A program made the position numbers and the translations under genes. A DNA stretch of 64,000 nucleotides from Vibrio rhodolitus. Lineage in GTDB: Bacteria; Pseudomonadota; Gammaproteobacteria; Enterobacterales; Vibrionaceae. Below the pieces are notes generated by a model. The model saw only the letters and a list, made by a program, of their open reading frames with translations, had not been told where the DNA came from and searched no databases. The stretch is taken from assembly GCF_003350325.1 (NCBI RefSeq), contig NZ_QLYZ01000005.1, positions 124,001 through 188,000 of the forward strand. Reading direction: 5' to 3'. This document shows positions 45,438 through 55,002 of this stretch, piece after piece (positions within the stretch are counted from its first letter, which is position 1; each line of letters begins with the position of its first letter).

Positions 45438-45956
45438 TATTGTTTCCTTTTTAGGCTTCTAATTGAGCTGACGATATTGCTTTATTTTTATAGGGTTACT
45501 TCACGTGTCTTGCCCAAAGAGCAGGACAGAGCATCCGACAACGGCAATGGTTAACAATATGTTGTGGATTGGTTTGTATTTAACAATAAATTAAAAATGA
45601 GAGGGCTAAGGTTTATATAAAGAATTGGCTTAGGGTATAAAGAAAATATAAAGATTCAGCATTTAATAGAATTATTAATCATGACAATTAATTGCGTCAT
45701 TCAACATGTGATGGGTTTATGCCAATAGAAACAGAAGCGAAAAAAAACCAGTAGCTGGCTACAACTACTGGTGGAACGTGATGCAGTGCATCGGGAATAA
45801 ATACATAAGTAAATAATAGTGACACCTTCCATAGTTAGAACAAACTAACCGGAGGCATTGCTATGCCTTATCAGGTACGAGTAATACTAAATACTATTAA
45901 GTAAACTTGTTGTATGGTTTTGCTCAGCGATATAAATTTTTTATAAAAATAGTCGG
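45438..45956 (-). promoter_or_regulatory. Terminator of the two-component operon and control region of the carrier
   Basis: There is no gene in this 519-bp gap. ACCAGTAG and CTACTGGT (45747-45772) form an 8-bp stem with a 10-nt loop and, on the minus strand, a run of seven T, a good terminator for the response-regulator gene. The remaining 300 bp, AT-rich, should hold the promoter of the dicarboxylate carrier. I saw no clear CRP or other box. Confidence 0.6.
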
Positions 45957-46661
45957 TTATTCACAGGCGACTGTATTGATTAAGCGATAACCAACGCCAG
46001 TTTCGGTAATGATGTGTAACGGCTGAGCAGGGTCTAGCTCCAGTTTGCGGCGCAATTGTGCGATGTGAATGCGCACATAATGCGAATGCTCGATGTAGTT
46101 GTTTCCCCAGACTTCTTTCAATATTTGTCGGTGAGTGAGCACCTTGCCCGCATTTTTACATAAGTACTTTAAGATGTTGTATTCGGTCTTGGTCAGTTTT
46201 ATGGTTTGCCCATCCTGCATCACTTTTTGTAATCCCAAATCGATGCTGATATCCGACATTTGAAAACGAGTTGGAGTGGCGATGTTTTCTTGATGGGCAA
46301 ACCTTAATGCGACGCGAACTCTGGCAAGTAGCTCTTCACTGCCAAAGGGTTTGGTTAGATAGTCGTTCGCTCCGGCATCCAGCGTGGCGACTTTGTCTTG
46401 CTCTTGGTTTCTTGCCGATATCACTATGATTGGGGTGTTGGACCACGCTCTTATTTGATCTATAAGTTTCAAACCATCTAAGTCAGGCAATCCAAGATCA
46501 AGCAAGATAAGGTGAGGAGACCAGTTCGCCGCTATCTGAAGACCGAGTTTGGCCGAGTCTGCTGTTTTAACTGAGTAATCGTGACCACCGATCAGGATAC
46601 TCAAAAAGCGGCTAATTGGTTGCTCATCTTCAATAATGAGTATTTTTGTTTCACTGTTCAT
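45957..46661 (-). CDS. KdpE-like OmpR-family response regulator, 234 aa
   Basis: The receiver has ILIIEDEQPISRFL, the phosphoacceptor Asp in LILLDLGLPDLDG and Lys in YLTKPF. A winged helix follows (LTKTEYNILKYLCKNAGKVLTHRQILKEVWGNNYIEHSHYVRIHIAQLRRKLE). This is closest in style to KdpE. I chose the ATG at 46661, which overlaps the end of the kinase gene by 11 bp, showing translational coupling. No kdpFABC genes are present, so its target may be the dicarboxylate carrier next to it. Confidence 0.92.
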   Translation of the reverse strand: MNSETKILIIEDEQPISRFLSILIGGHDYSVKTADSAKLGLQIAANWSPHLILLDLGLPDLDGLKLIDQIRAWSNTPIIVISARNQEQDKVATLDAGANDYLTKPFGSEELLARVRVALRFAHQENIATPTRFQMSDISIDLGLQKVMQDGQTIKLTKTEYNILKYLCKNAGKVLTHRQILKEVWGNNYIEHSHYVRIHIAQLRRKLELDPAQPLHIITETGVGYRLINTVACE

Positions 46662-48108
46662 CGTTATTGTACTTCTGTAGGTCAAATAGCCCGCAAGGAA
46701 TGCTAAGGGTAAATTGAATGCCATAGTCAGTAAGGTTGTCGGCGTGGATGCTGCCATCATGAGCTTCGACAATCACTTTACAGATCGCCAAACCAAGCCC
46801 GGTTCCTTCGACATGCTTGTTGTCGATGCGATAAAAACGGCTGAAGATTTTCTCAAGCTCCTCCTCGGCGAGGGCAGTGCAAGGGTTCGCTATGGTTAAG
46901 ACAAAGTGACCATCGTTGTGTTGATAGGTAATATGAATATCACTCTTGGCTGGGCTGTATTTCGCTGCGTTTTCCAACAGATTACACAACACTTGCTCCA
47001 TCAAAAGCGCATCAAGTTCTACCAGCATTGGCGGACCTGAGATGTGTACCTGATGCGAGCTGAGTAGAGTATGTAACTCTTGTCTTGCGCTTCCCAGCAA
47101 CTCTTCTGGCTCTAGCCATTCTCGGTTGAGAACCAGATCTGTCGCTGTATAACGGGTGATGTCTAATAATTTAGTTAGGCTTTGATTTAAGCGCTCACTT
47201 TGAGCGGCGATAGAGTGGAGTAACTCTTGTTTGAGCTCTTCTTTCAGTTGCAGCTTGTCATCGCATAAGGTGGTAGCTGAACCAATAATGGCGCCAAGGG
47301 GTGTTTTTAAATCGTGTGACACAGAAGCGAGCAAGGTTGAACGAACTTGCTCGACTTGATGATTGGTTTCCGCTTGAGATTGAGCCAATATAGCATTGGT
47401 TCTAGCAAGTGAGAGAGATACGAGGGATAAAAACCAAGCATCGATTTTTTTCTCTTGATACTGTTCGATAACCAGTGCGCCAAGCGCTTTATTATCATGA
47501 CTAAACCATAAATAGCTTAGCGATGCGGGTGGCTGTGTTTGCTGACAGTCGTTAAGCCAAGCGTTATCAAATTGGTCGGTTTTCGCCAGGCAGTGCCAAT
47601 GAGGTTGGATTGTAAATATTGCTGATTGTATTTGGTATTGCTTGGCTAAAAACGTGACTGCCGCATTGGCAATTTGCTCTGATGTCGTTTGCGCAAGAAA
47701 GTGCTGGGCTAAGGTGTTACGAGTTTCAAGCTCGTGGGTGAGTTGGTGATTTTTGTGTAGCTCTTTGCGTTGTGATTGTGACAGTTGGACGACAAAAATC
47801 CCACTCAATGCGAGGGCAACATAGGTGACTAGGTAATGCGCGCTTTGAAATTTAAACGAGTTGAACTCGGGTAAGATGAAGTAGTGAAAGGCGCAAATGT
47901 TAATAACGAAAATTAGGTAAGCATCACGAGGCTTGAGAAATAAGCCACTGACAAGATTGATCAATAGAAACAGCATCGCGACGTCAGTTTCGATTAAGGC
48001 TTTTCTGGTTTCTACCCCAATAATTGTTAGTAAGTAACTCAAAATTAGGAAGAAGATTAGGTTGTAATGCTCTTTTATTTTCATAGTTAACACATTCACA
48101 ACAAGCAT
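46651..48108 (-). CDS. KdpD-like sensor histidine kinase lacking the N-terminal KdpD domains, 485 aa
   Basis: Four closely spaced transmembrane segments in the first 110 residues fit the DUF4118 module of KdpD. Then come a GAF-like region (about 130-235), HisKA with the phosphoacceptor in SVSHDLKTPLGAIIGSA, and an HATPase (NLLENAAKYSP; GTGLGLAICK). The large N-terminal KdpD and universal-stress domains of the 890-residue enterobacterial protein are absent. An ATG at 48084 is an alternative start; neither has a strong ribosome site. It should phosphorylate the overlapping KdpE-like regulator. Confidence 0.9.
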   Translation of the reverse strand: MLVVNVLTMKIKEHYNLIFFLILSYLLTIIGVETRKALIETDVAMLFLLINLVSGLFLKPRDAYLIFVINICAFHYFILPEFNSFKFQSAHYLVTYVALALSGIFVVQLSQSQRKELHKNHQLTHELETRNTLAQHFLAQTTSEQIANAAVTFLAKQYQIQSAIFTIQPHWHCLAKTDQFDNAWLNDCQQTQPPASLSYLWFSHDNKALGALVIEQYQEKKIDAWFLSLVSLSLARTNAILAQSQAETNHQVEQVRSTLLASVSHDLKTPLGAIIGSATTLCDDKLQLKEELKQELLHSIAAQSERLNQSLTKLLDITRYTATDLVLNREWLEPEELLGSARQELHTLLSSHQVHISGPPMLVELDALLMEQVLCNLLENAAKYSPAKSDIHITYQHNDGHFVLTIANPCTALAEEELEKIFSRFYRIDNKHVEGTGLGLAICKVIVEAHDGSIHADNLTDYGIQFTLSIPCGLFDLQKYNNDEQ

Positions 48109-48313
48109 AAATGCTTAATACCTGATAGGTATTTTTGGCGCAAGATTTATGTGTTGATTTTGCGTTGAGCGAAGAGGTGTTTTTGAGCGACCAACAACTA
48201 ATAATCGCATAAGAAAGCAATACTAAGCGAGGGATTGAGTGAGAGAACAGATGGCTTCATTGATGTTAGAAGCCATCATAGCTAAAGCGCAAAGATGAAT
48301 TGGTAATAGTCAG

Positions 48314-48853
48314 TTAACGCTGAAACAAGCCTTTTAACCAACTGAGTAAACCACCACTGTCGGCTTTATTTTCAGTCAACTGCCGAGCTTGATAATAACT
48401 TGCCATAAACTCACTACGAAGTTGGTGAACATCTTTACCCGTTGTTGTGACAAGGGTGGAGGCTGTCTGCTCGGCATGATCGTTGGCGAGACTAAAATCC
48501 ATTCCTAAATAGCCTTGTAAGTAGAGCCACAAATGGGTGACAAGCACGAGTTGCAGACCATCTTGGTATTGGAAGCGGGCAGCATGATCCTCACCGAGGT
48601 TTTCATCGAATGCTTGCTGCATCGCATCCACCGAGTCTTTATGCGCGGTGACTCGGCTTAATGTTTCGATATGTGCCTTAGTTAACAAGCCCAATAGGTG
48701 ATGCGTAAGGTGATTCTCTGGTTTGGCTAGCTGCACCTTACGAAATAGCATGGCGTTAGCAGTGGAAAAGGATTGCCATTGTGGGCTGGTAAAATCCACC
48801 ACAGAAAGTTTATCAGCCTGAATATCACAAATGGCTTGTTCTAATTCAATCAT
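48314..48853 (-). CDS. Unrecognised helical protein, 179 aa
   Basis: I do not recognise the family. The protein is mostly helical with several His and Gln (ENHLTHHLLGLLTKAHIETLSRVTAHKDSV) and ends in a short amphipathic segment GGLLSWLKGLFQR that could touch a membrane. There is no signal peptide. Its start overlaps the end of the YaeQ gene by 8 bp, so the two are coupled and may act in the same process. Confidence 0.65.
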   Translation of the reverse strand: MIELEQAICDIQADKLSVVDFTSPQWQSFSTANAMLFRKVQLAKPENHLTHHLLGLLTKAHIETLSRVTAHKDSVDAMQQAFDENLGEDHAARFQYQDGLQLVLVTHLWLYLQGYLGMDFSLANDHAEQTASTLVTTTGKDVHQLRSEFMASYYQARQLTENKADSGGLLSWLKGLFQR

Positions 48854-49385
48854 GGCGCTGTAGGGTTTCCCAAGTCACTTCGTGAGAGCCTTCACTGCTG
48901 TCTACAAATAAGCTGTTACCTGTGATCATCACTGAGAGATCCATGCCGCGTTGAACGGTTTGAGCTAGTGTTTCAATGCTATTGGCATCAAATTGGTGAA
49001 TTGTTGCACTTAGTGACGCTAACTTCGACTTAGATTGATTCCACCAAACATCTGATTTGCTGTTAAATGCATAGATTTGAACTTTTTTCGCCAGGCGAGT
49101 GGCTTTTTTAACGCGATCAACCGCAGGTTCGCCAACTTCAATCCACTCTTCAATGGTGTCGTCGAGGTTTTTATGCCAAAGATCCGGCTCCTCAATGGTT
49201 GATAAGCCTTTGGTGAAGACTAATTCTGGTGAAGCATTTAAACAAAATGCCATCACTCGCGCCATCATGCGGGTCACGGTCTCTGATGGATGCAAAGCAA
49301 TAGTGCATGACAACGAGTCATAATAATCACGGTTGGTATCTGATAAAGCGATACGGAATTTATATATTGTTGGTTTGAGTGCCAT
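48846..49385 (-). CDS. yaeQ: YaeQ-family protein, 179 aa
   Basis: The N-terminus MALKPTIYKFRIALSDTNRDYYDSLSCTIALHPSET, then RMMARVMAFCLNA and EPDLWHKNLDDTIEEWIEVGEP, are distinctive of YaeQ. The fold is related to PD-(D/E)XK nucleases, and E. coli YaeQ was linked to suppression of an rfaH transcription defect; the biochemical role is unknown. I chose the ATG at 49385 over one five codons earlier because it matches the family's start. Confidence 0.9.
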   Translation of the reverse strand: MALKPTIYKFRIALSDTNRDYYDSLSCTIALHPSETVTRMMARVMAFCLNASPELVFTKGLSTIEEPDLWHKNLDDTIEEWIEVGEPAVDRVKKATRLAKKVQIYAFNSKSDVWWNQSKSKLASLSATIHQFDANSIETLAQTVQRGMDLSVMITGNSLFVDSSEGSHEVTWETLQRHD

Positions 49386-49407
49386 ATTTATTTGCCACAA
49401 AAATGAA

Positions 49408-49434
49408 AATAGCCAGCTAAATTAGCTGGCTATT
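49408..49434. terminator. Terminator between cold-shock gene and yaeQ
   Basis: AATAGCCAGCT and AGCTGGCTATT form a perfect 11-bp stem with a 5-nt loop. On the minus strand it is followed by TTTTCATTTTT, so it ends the cold-shock transcript before yaeQ. Confidence 0.82.
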
Positions 49435-49455
49435 AGAATCGATTTTGTCGACAAA

Positions 49456-49665
49456 TTAAAGAACTTTGATGTTCTCAGCTTGTGGACCTTTTTGACCTTG
49501 AGTAATGCTGAATTCAACAGCTTGGCCTTCAGCCAGAGTGCGGAAACCGTCACCAGTAATTGCGCTGAAGTGTGCAAAAACGTCTGGACCGTTTTCTTGC
49601 TTGATGAAGCCAAAACCTTTAGTTTCGTTGAACCATTTTACTGTACCAGTCACTGTATCTGACAT
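49456..49665 (-). CDS. CspA-family cold-shock protein, 69 aa
   Basis: This is a single cold-shock domain with both nucleic-acid motifs: KGFGFI (RNP1) and VFAHF (RNP2). The typical start [15 protein letters not shown] and end [10 protein letters not shown] are present. It binds single-stranded RNA and DNA and acts as an RNA chaperone. Like other csp genes it is preceded by a long stretch without genes that could be a structured 5' leader. Which Vibrio csp paralogue it is cannot be told. Confidence 0.95.
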   Translation of the reverse strand: MSDTVTGTVKWFNETKGFGFIKQENGPDVFAHFSAITGDGFRTLAEGQAVEFSITQGQKGPQAENIKVL

Positions 49666-50451
49666 CTGTCTTTCCTATGTATTTCTCTGTTACGCCTCAA
49701 GCGGCACGGATAGCGTGGAAAAGGAGATTGCTATTGCGCACGACGTTACGACAGAAATACTCGAGTTCCAACGAAACGGCGTTCTAGACAAGAACCGTTT
49801 TCTAGCTAACAACCAGTCTAAGGTTTAACCAATCTAAGTCAATATAATTCCAGTGAAATTAAACTAATAATTTGAACTAAATATCGTCCGCGTAAATTAT
49901 GACTGGAATTTAATACTGACTTACTTACATTTGTCATAATTCTATGTTTCTTGGAATAAGAACTGCATAACAATATTACATTCTAAGCGTGATGTGCATA
50001 ACATATATCGTTGCGCTGTACCTGTTTTATGACAAAGCAATATAAGTAATATGTTCATCAAGTGCTGTTGTGTGCCCAACTGTTTTCAAGCGTATCCTTG
50101 CGACTAGAGCTCTGCTAACAATCAATGTCAAATAAGCGTGCTCTTTTGCAGCTTACTATGACGTCATGCCATTTATGTCACATTTTTCTATGTTCATTTC
50201 GCTGGAATTCGCATGTTAATTAAATGTTAACATAGCGGTTTTTTCTATAGGTTTTAGTGCAACTTTCAGTTTTAAAAGAAGAATGAGCTTTTAGCATGTT
50301 AATAAAATGTGGAAATGGTGGTGTTATTAGTTTTTTTGCTTCGACAGCATAGAAATTAGCGCTTGAACTTTACGGATTTGGTGAGAAAATGTGCGAAAAA
50401 TGAGTTTTCATTTATGAAAGGATGCTTTAACGATTTTTAAAGGTAAGCACT
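49666..50451 (-). other. Long gene-free region upstream of the cold-shock gene
   Basis: This is 786 bp without a gene. The part next to the cold-shock gene is likely its 5' leader, with GCCTCAAGCGGC-like short pairings. Further right the sequence is AT-rich and contains GTTAA-N6-GTTAA (50215-50230) and a related half-match at 50298-50313. No small gene with a good ribosome site was seen. Confidence 0.35.
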
Positions 50452-50799
50452 ATGAAACTAGTTCTGATTCTAATGGCATCACTATCAGCTGGCGCAGCAT
50501 CAGCGGATCATTTCCATTCATTTATGTTAGGTTTGTGCGTAGCGGCACTCGCAGTAGGTAGCTGTTACTGGTTTGCATTTAGAACCTCTCGTTTTCCACA
50601 GTTTGCGTTATTTCTCTTAATCTGCGGTTTGTTTGCTAAGCTAACCATCACGGTTGCGGGCGTAGCGTTTGGTATTTCACAAGCGTTGATCACTTCACCG
50701 TTAGTGTTTGCCTTGTCTTACCTATTCTTCTCGATTGTTGTCACTTACTTGTGGTTTAGCTACCGAGACTCAATCACGAAAGTGCCACAAGCTGCATAA
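50452..50799 (+). CDS. Small integral membrane protein, 115 aa
   Basis: It has three or four hydrophobic segments. The first (MKLVLILMASLSAGAASA) resembles a signal peptide, followed by DHFHSF and then helices SFMLGLCVAALAVGSCYWFAF, FALFLLICGLFAKLTITVAG and SPLVFALSYLFFSIVVTYLWF. I do not recognise the family. AAGG lies just before the ATG, and a strong terminator follows, so the gene is expressed alone. Confidence 0.7.
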   Translation: MKLVLILMASLSAGAASADHFHSFMLGLCVAALAVGSCYWFAFRTSRFPQFALFLLICGLFAKLTITVAGVAFGISQALITSPLVFALSYLFFSIVVTYLWFSYRDSITKVPQAA

Positions 50800-50822
50800 G
50801 CAGAAATAATCTATTGCATTAG

Positions 50823-50849
50823 AGCCAGCTCAATGAGCTGGCTTTTTTG
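50823..50849 (+). terminator. Terminator after the small membrane protein gene
   Basis: AGCCAGCTC and GAGCTGGCT form a perfect 9-bp stem with a 3-nt loop, followed by TTTTTG. Confidence 0.88.
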
Positions 50850-50989
50850 TGTCTTTTAAAACAGTTGCATAAGCGAGTTCACATTTCTTTGCCACAAATC
50901 TTGTATAACAGTAACCAAGCGTAACAGAGCTGCTGAAAGCGCCTACGCTTTCAATATACTGAAACAAGTCTTTTAATTGGTAGAGAGCC

Positions 50990-52156
50990 ATGGAAACAAA
51001 ACGTTTAATACAATCTGCTTTGTTAGTCAGTGCCTTTAGTTCTTCAGCTGTGTTAGCTGCGCCTTCTATTACTCCCGATCCGCCGGTGATTGGTGCAAAA
51101 GGCTACATTCTAATGGATTTCAATACTGGACAAGTGCTTGTAGAGAAAAATGCACATGATCCTCTAAATCCAGCCAGTTTAACCAAGCTGATGACTGCCT
51201 ATGTAGCTGGGCAAGAGGTCAACGCGGGCAATGTGACTTTGCAAGATAACGTGACCATTAGCCAAAATGCGTGGGCAAAGAATTTTCCTGACTCTTCAAA
51301 GATGTTTATCGAGGTGGGTACGTCGGTATCGCTGATGGATCTTTATCGCGGTCTGATTGTTCAATCTGGCAATGATGCCAGTGTAGCGATTGCTGAGCAC
51401 GTTGCTGGCAGTGAAGGTGCGTTTGTTGGCTTAATGAATAGCTGGGCTAAACGTCTGGGGCTCAATAATACCGCTTATACTAATCCGCATGGCTTAGACA
51501 GCGAGGGTTTATACTCAACGCCTTACGATATCGCTTTGTTAAGCCAGGCGATCATCCGCGACTTGCCTGATATCTATCCACTGTATAGTGAAACCTCGTA
51601 CGCCTATAACGGTATAACGCAATACAACCGTAACGGGCTACTACGTGATAGAAGCTTGAATGTCGATGGTATGAAAACCGGTTATACCAGTGGAGCAGGC
51701 TACAGTTTGGCGACGTCTGCAACCAGTGGCGACATGCGTTTGATTTCGGTGGTGATGGGTTCAAGCAGCACTAAAAGCCGTGAGTCAGAAAGTAAGCAGT
51801 TACTTAGTTATGGCTTCCGATTTTATGACACTGTGTTAGCCAGTTCGGAGGGGAAACCTCTTAGTGAAGCGCGCCTATGGATGGGTGAGTCGGATAGCTT
51901 GAAAGTAGGCAGTGCAGAAAATATTTACCTGACTTTGCCAAAATCCGACGTCAATAAAGTGGAAGCTGAACTGGTTTATAACGGTGATTTAGTCGCTCCA
52001 ATCCAAGCTGGTCAAGTGGTCGGTGAGGTTGTTTACACTGTGGGTGGTGACGAAGTCGCCAAAGCTGAGTTGACGGCATTAGAAAGCGTCGACGAAGGAA
52101 GCATTTTCAAGCGTATTATTGATTGGTTTAAAATGCTTATTGCGAGTTGGCTTTAA
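50990..52156 (+). CDS. D-alanyl-D-alanine carboxypeptidase (PBP5/6 type), 388 aa
   Basis: After a cleavable signal peptide (end near AVLAAPS), the three penicillin-binding motifs are S63-L-T-K66, S126-G-N128 and K229-T-G231. A C-terminal beta domain follows, and an amphipathic anchor (FKRIIDWFKMLIASWL) holds it to the outer face of the inner membrane. It trims the terminal D-Ala from peptidoglycan pentapeptides. It is a DacA/DacC/DacD relative; the main dacA of vibrios is normally with rlpA, so this may be a second copy. It is monocistronic. Confidence 0.93.
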   Translation: METKRLIQSALLVSAFSSSAVLAAPSITPDPPVIGAKGYILMDFNTGQVLVEKNAHDPLNPASLTKLMTAYVAGQEVNAGNVTLQDNVTISQNAWAKNFPDSSKMFIEVGTSVSLMDLYRGLIVQSGNDASVAIAEHVAGSEGAFVGLMNSWAKRLGLNNTAYTNPHGLDSEGLYSTPYDIALLSQAIIRDLPDIYPLYSETSYAYNGITQYNRNGLLRDRSLNVDGMKTGYTSGAGYSLATSATSGDMRLISVVMGSSSTKSRESESKQLLSYGFRFYDTVLASSEGKPLSEARLWMGESDSLKVGSAENIYLTLPKSDVNKVEAELVYNGDLVAPIQAGQVVGEVVYTVGGDEVAKAELTALESVDEGSIFKRIIDWFKMLIASWL

Positions 52157-52183
52157 TATTCAGTGATTTCAGTTAGATAACTT

Positions 52184-52208
52184 AGCGGGTGTTACAGCCC
52201 GCTTTTTT
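52184..52208 (+). terminator. Terminator after the carboxypeptidase gene
   Basis: AGCGGG and CCCGCT form a 6-bp stem with an 8-nt loop, then a run of T. Confidence 0.78.
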
Positions 52209-52422
52209 TGTACCTAGAGCTAAGCGATTTAGCCCTTTGTCGATCAGCCTCACGTCAGTGGTTTAATTGCCATAACTCTTATCTGGCGCTTACCAAACAT
52301 TGACATTTCATTTGGCTATTTCGCCACAATGCGCGCAAATAATTAATCACCTACGCCACTATAAGGCGAGTTAGGAAATTGCGGTTAGTGTTAACTGCGC
52401 AGTGTAGAAATAGGAACCCACT

Positions 52423-52767
52423 ATGGAATTTACCGCTAAAGACAGCGAAGCTTTGTATCACGTTTGGATGTCTCAAAAATCTAAAATGCGCCTGACGCAA
52501 ATGGAATTTGCCAAAAAGCTTGGTATTAGTCAGCTCGAGTTTTCCAGCATCTTGCGTGGTGAGCGCCCGCTCTCTATGGCGTTTATTTCGCGTTTTTGTC
52601 ATCTACTCAATCTAGAATCTGACCGTGTTGTTCCTTCATTGCGTTCGCAACCAGAAGTAAAAGAAGTTTATCTTGAAAGTCGAATGACGGTTGATGGTGA
52701 GATTAAGCGTGCGTATATCGATGGCAACCAAGTTGTTGTTGAGTACTTACATCGCGTAACCCACTAA
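52423..52767 (+). CDS. Small helix-turn-helix (Cro/CI-type) regulator, 114 aa
   Basis: One XRE-type helix-turn-helix covers about residues 20-62 (KMRLTQMEFAKKLGISQLEFSSILRGERPLSMAFISRFCHLLNL). A short C-terminal strand region follows (VYLESRMTVDGEIKRAYIDGNQVVVEYLHRVTH) that may form the dimer. No ligand domain is present. The target is unknown; there is no adjacent phage or toxin gene, so it looks like a stable chromosomal regulator. Confidence 0.82.
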   Translation: MEFTAKDSEALYHVWMSQKSKMRLTQMEFAKKLGISQLEFSSILRGERPLSMAFISRFCHLLNLESDRVVPSLRSQPEVKEVYLESRMTVDGEIKRAYIDGNQVVVEYLHRVTH

Positions 52768-52909
52768 AAATATCGCTAAGAGACGCTAAGGCGCCCTCAG
52801 GCAGTATAAAATCATGAACTGCTTGATTTTTAATCGCTTGCACTGATATCCACTCTTATATGGTATATCATTCCTTAATTGTGGCTTTTTAGATTAAGGT
52901 GAGTAGTCG

Positions 52910-53578
52910 ATGAGAATGAGAGCGTTTGCGTTGGGATTGCTATCCATAGTTGTGGTTGGTTGTTCATCGGGTCCGATTGCTAAGGCGACCAAATTTACAT
53001 CTTACGAAGATTTTCAGCCCGGTCCTGATGGGGGCGTCGACTTAGTATGGGCAAAACTTGGACTGCGCGATCCGGAACGCTTGCATGCCAAGTTAGCGCA
53101 ATATGATTCGGTAATTATCGATCAGGTGATCGTGGTTGCTGGGGAAGAAACGCTATCGTCTGCAGAGATTGAAGAGCTGTCCAATCATCTGATTGCAAGA
53201 ATTAAACAAGCGATCGATCCGTACAAAAGCGTCGTTGAAGTAGCTAGTCCGCGTACCCTAAGGCTAAGTATTGCCTTGAGTAATGTTGAAACACCAAATC
53301 CTATTTTAGCTGTGACAAGTAGCGTGTTACCGTTCGGATTGGCGCTATCAACCATATCTAAAGTGACAACCGGTGAGCACACCAACGTTGGCAGCGCGAG
53401 CATCGAGCTTTTGGTTAGCGATGCGTCGAGTGGTCAAGCGCTTTTTGCCGCGATTGACCGTCAAGCAGGTAATAAAGATCTCTCCACTATGATTGATTCT
53501 CTTGATGATGCTAAAGATGCCATCAACTATTGGGTTGATCGCTTGGCGATCACACTGGATGGTTGGCAGCGTCCTTAG
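52910..53578 (+). CDS. DUF3313-like lipoprotein, 222 aa
   Basis: The signal peptide ends in VVGC with Cys at residue 18, a lipobox-like site followed by SSG, which suggests sorting to the outer membrane. The body (ERLHAKLAQYDSVIIDQVIVVAGEE; SNHLIARIKQAI; TLRLSIALSNVETPNPILAVTSSVLPFG; VGSASIELLVSDASSGQALFAAIDRQ) fits the DUF3313 family. The function is unknown. It is expressed alone; the next gene is about 100 bp downstream. Confidence 0.8.
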   Translation: MRMRAFALGLLSIVVVGCSSGPIAKATKFTSYEDFQPGPDGGVDLVWAKLGLRDPERLHAKLAQYDSVIIDQVIVVAGEETLSSAEIEELSNHLIARIKQAIDPYKSVVEVASPRTLRLSIALSNVETPNPILAVTSSVLPFGLALSTISKVTTGEHTNVGSASIELLVSDASSGQALFAAIDRQAGNKDLSTMIDSLDDAKDAINYWVDRLAITLDGWQRP

Positions 53579-53680
53579 CAAGCTTTGTATTCAGGCTGAC
53601 TTAAGAGTTGCCAAAACGAGGCTTTGTCAGCGCAGTGAACAGTGCTATGCTGCGCCGACGACGAGTGACAGAGCATAGTG

Positions 53681-53908
53681 ATGTTAGAGAAAGAGAATCT
53701 ACTGAAATTGGCGCGTATGCAAATGCCATTTGGTAAGTACGCAGGTCGAGTGTTGATCGACCTACCGGAAGAGTACTTACTTTGGTTTGATAAGAAGGGA
53801 TGGCCGCAGGGTGAGTTAGGTGATTTGCTCAAGTTGTGCCTAGCACTCAAAATTGAAGGGCTTGATAGCGTAGTTAAGCCGCTGAAATATGACTTTCGCC
53901 ACGGCTAA
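53681..53908 (+). CDS. DUF3820-like small protein, 75 aa
   Basis: The conserved MPFGKYAGRVLIDLPEEYLLWFDKKGWPQGELGDLLKLCLALKIEGL is the core of the DUF3820 family, sometimes called a putative quorum-sensing-regulated factor. No catalytic residues are obvious. I chose the ATG at 53681; a GTG one codon earlier is possible. It is convergent with the TrmK-like gene, with a terminator between. Confidence 0.85.
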   Translation: MLEKENLLKLARMQMPFGKYAGRVLIDLPEEYLLWFDKKGWPQGELGDLLKLCLALKIEGLDSVVKPLKYDFRHG

Positions 53909-53921
53909 AATAGCCAATGCT

Positions 53922-53948
53922 AGCAAGGTGAGGGAGAACCACCTTGCT
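53922..53948. terminator. Terminator between convergent genes
   Basis: AGCAAGGTG and CACCTTGCT form a perfect 9-bp stem with a 9-nt loop. It touches the stop codon of the TrmK-like gene. Confidence 0.7.
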
Positions 53949-54622
53949 TAAAGTGTGACTGCTTGATAGCTTTTTACAATTTGAGCCACATCTTTTTTCT
54001 TGCCTTGTTGTATGCGTTGATAATGACGCAATGTCTTATCTAAATATTCTCGCCCGATATGAGCTTGTTCTTGGCTCACCGCTTGCCACATTTTATCGCC
54101 AACCAAATTGATTACATTGCCTTTGCTTGCGGTAGTAGACACCAGCATGATTTCATAAAAACGTTGATTTTCTTTCATCAAGCATTCGTCAATCACACTG
54201 AGCTGATGCAGCTGTAAGCTTTGTCTAAGTTTAAATTGATGATGGACAGGGCAGAGTAGAAAGTCGATCTGCTCGCCACGATGCTGCTCGACGATAGCCG
54301 AGACGAAATCAATCATTAAGTCGCCGCCTATGCCAGCAATGATGATTAGATGGCTGCCTGCAAATTGCTTAAGCGGCAGCGTTGCAACATCGATACAGTG
54401 CGTATGCCAGCGCTTTTGCTCACTAGGATAAAAATGCTGCAGTTTACCTGTCACGCCGGTGATCAATTCGGGCACAATATCAACGAAGTGCACGTTGGAA
54501 TTGGTGTGTTTGTTGAGTAGCGCAGTGCCAAGCAAGCCATGATCGCAGCAGCAGTCCCAAATATGTGTATAGCCAGCCGTGACCATTTGTTCTATTTGCG
54601 CTAATCGCTTGCCCAGTTTCAC
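53948..54622 (-). CDS. TrmK-like SAM-dependent methyltransferase, 224 aa
   Basis: The Rossmann SAM-binding motif is HIWDCCCDHGLLGTALL, then VHFVDIVPELITGV and IIIAGIGGDLMIDFV, as in TrmK (tRNA adenine-22 N1-methyltransferase). LLCPVHHQFKLRQSL and NQRFYEIMLV continue the match. Gammaproteobacterial homologues are not all proven to act on tRNA. The triple cysteine beside the SAM loop is unusual compared with the Bacillus enzyme. It is monocistronic. Confidence 0.85.
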   Translation of the reverse strand: MKLGKRLAQIEQMVTAGYTHIWDCCCDHGLLGTALLNKHTNSNVHFVDIVPELITGVTGKLQHFYPSEQKRWHTHCIDVATLPLKQFAGSHLIIIAGIGGDLMIDFVSAIVEQHRGEQIDFLLCPVHHQFKLRQSLQLHQLSVIDECLMKENQRFYEIMLVSTTASKGNVINLVGDKMWQAVSQEQAHIGREYLDKTLRHYQRIQQGKKKDVAQIVKSYQAVTL

Positions 54623-55002
54623 TTCGTACCTACTTAGAAAATCAAAACCGGCGTATTGTAATGATTTTTACTCATTTGGCTAGTGGCGTGAGTTTGATCA
54701 CCTAACCTTTAAGCATCCAAGGCGATAGAAGCGCATATTTTCTGTTGCAGATAAATATAAGTTAGCAGGTGTTTTATAAAATAAAGCATGAAGAGTTGAA
54801 TTATCGATTTAAAATAGAGTGCTAGAAAGAAAACTAATCGATTTGATGATTATTATTTTAAATTGGTTAACTGATAAGATTAAATAAATGTAAAATTTGC
54901 ATTAAGTACTATGTTGTCTAATTAATATTTTGATAAATAAAATATACCCTCAATTATCAATTTGTCTGATTAAATATACATAAACAGCCTAATACATGCT
55001 CA

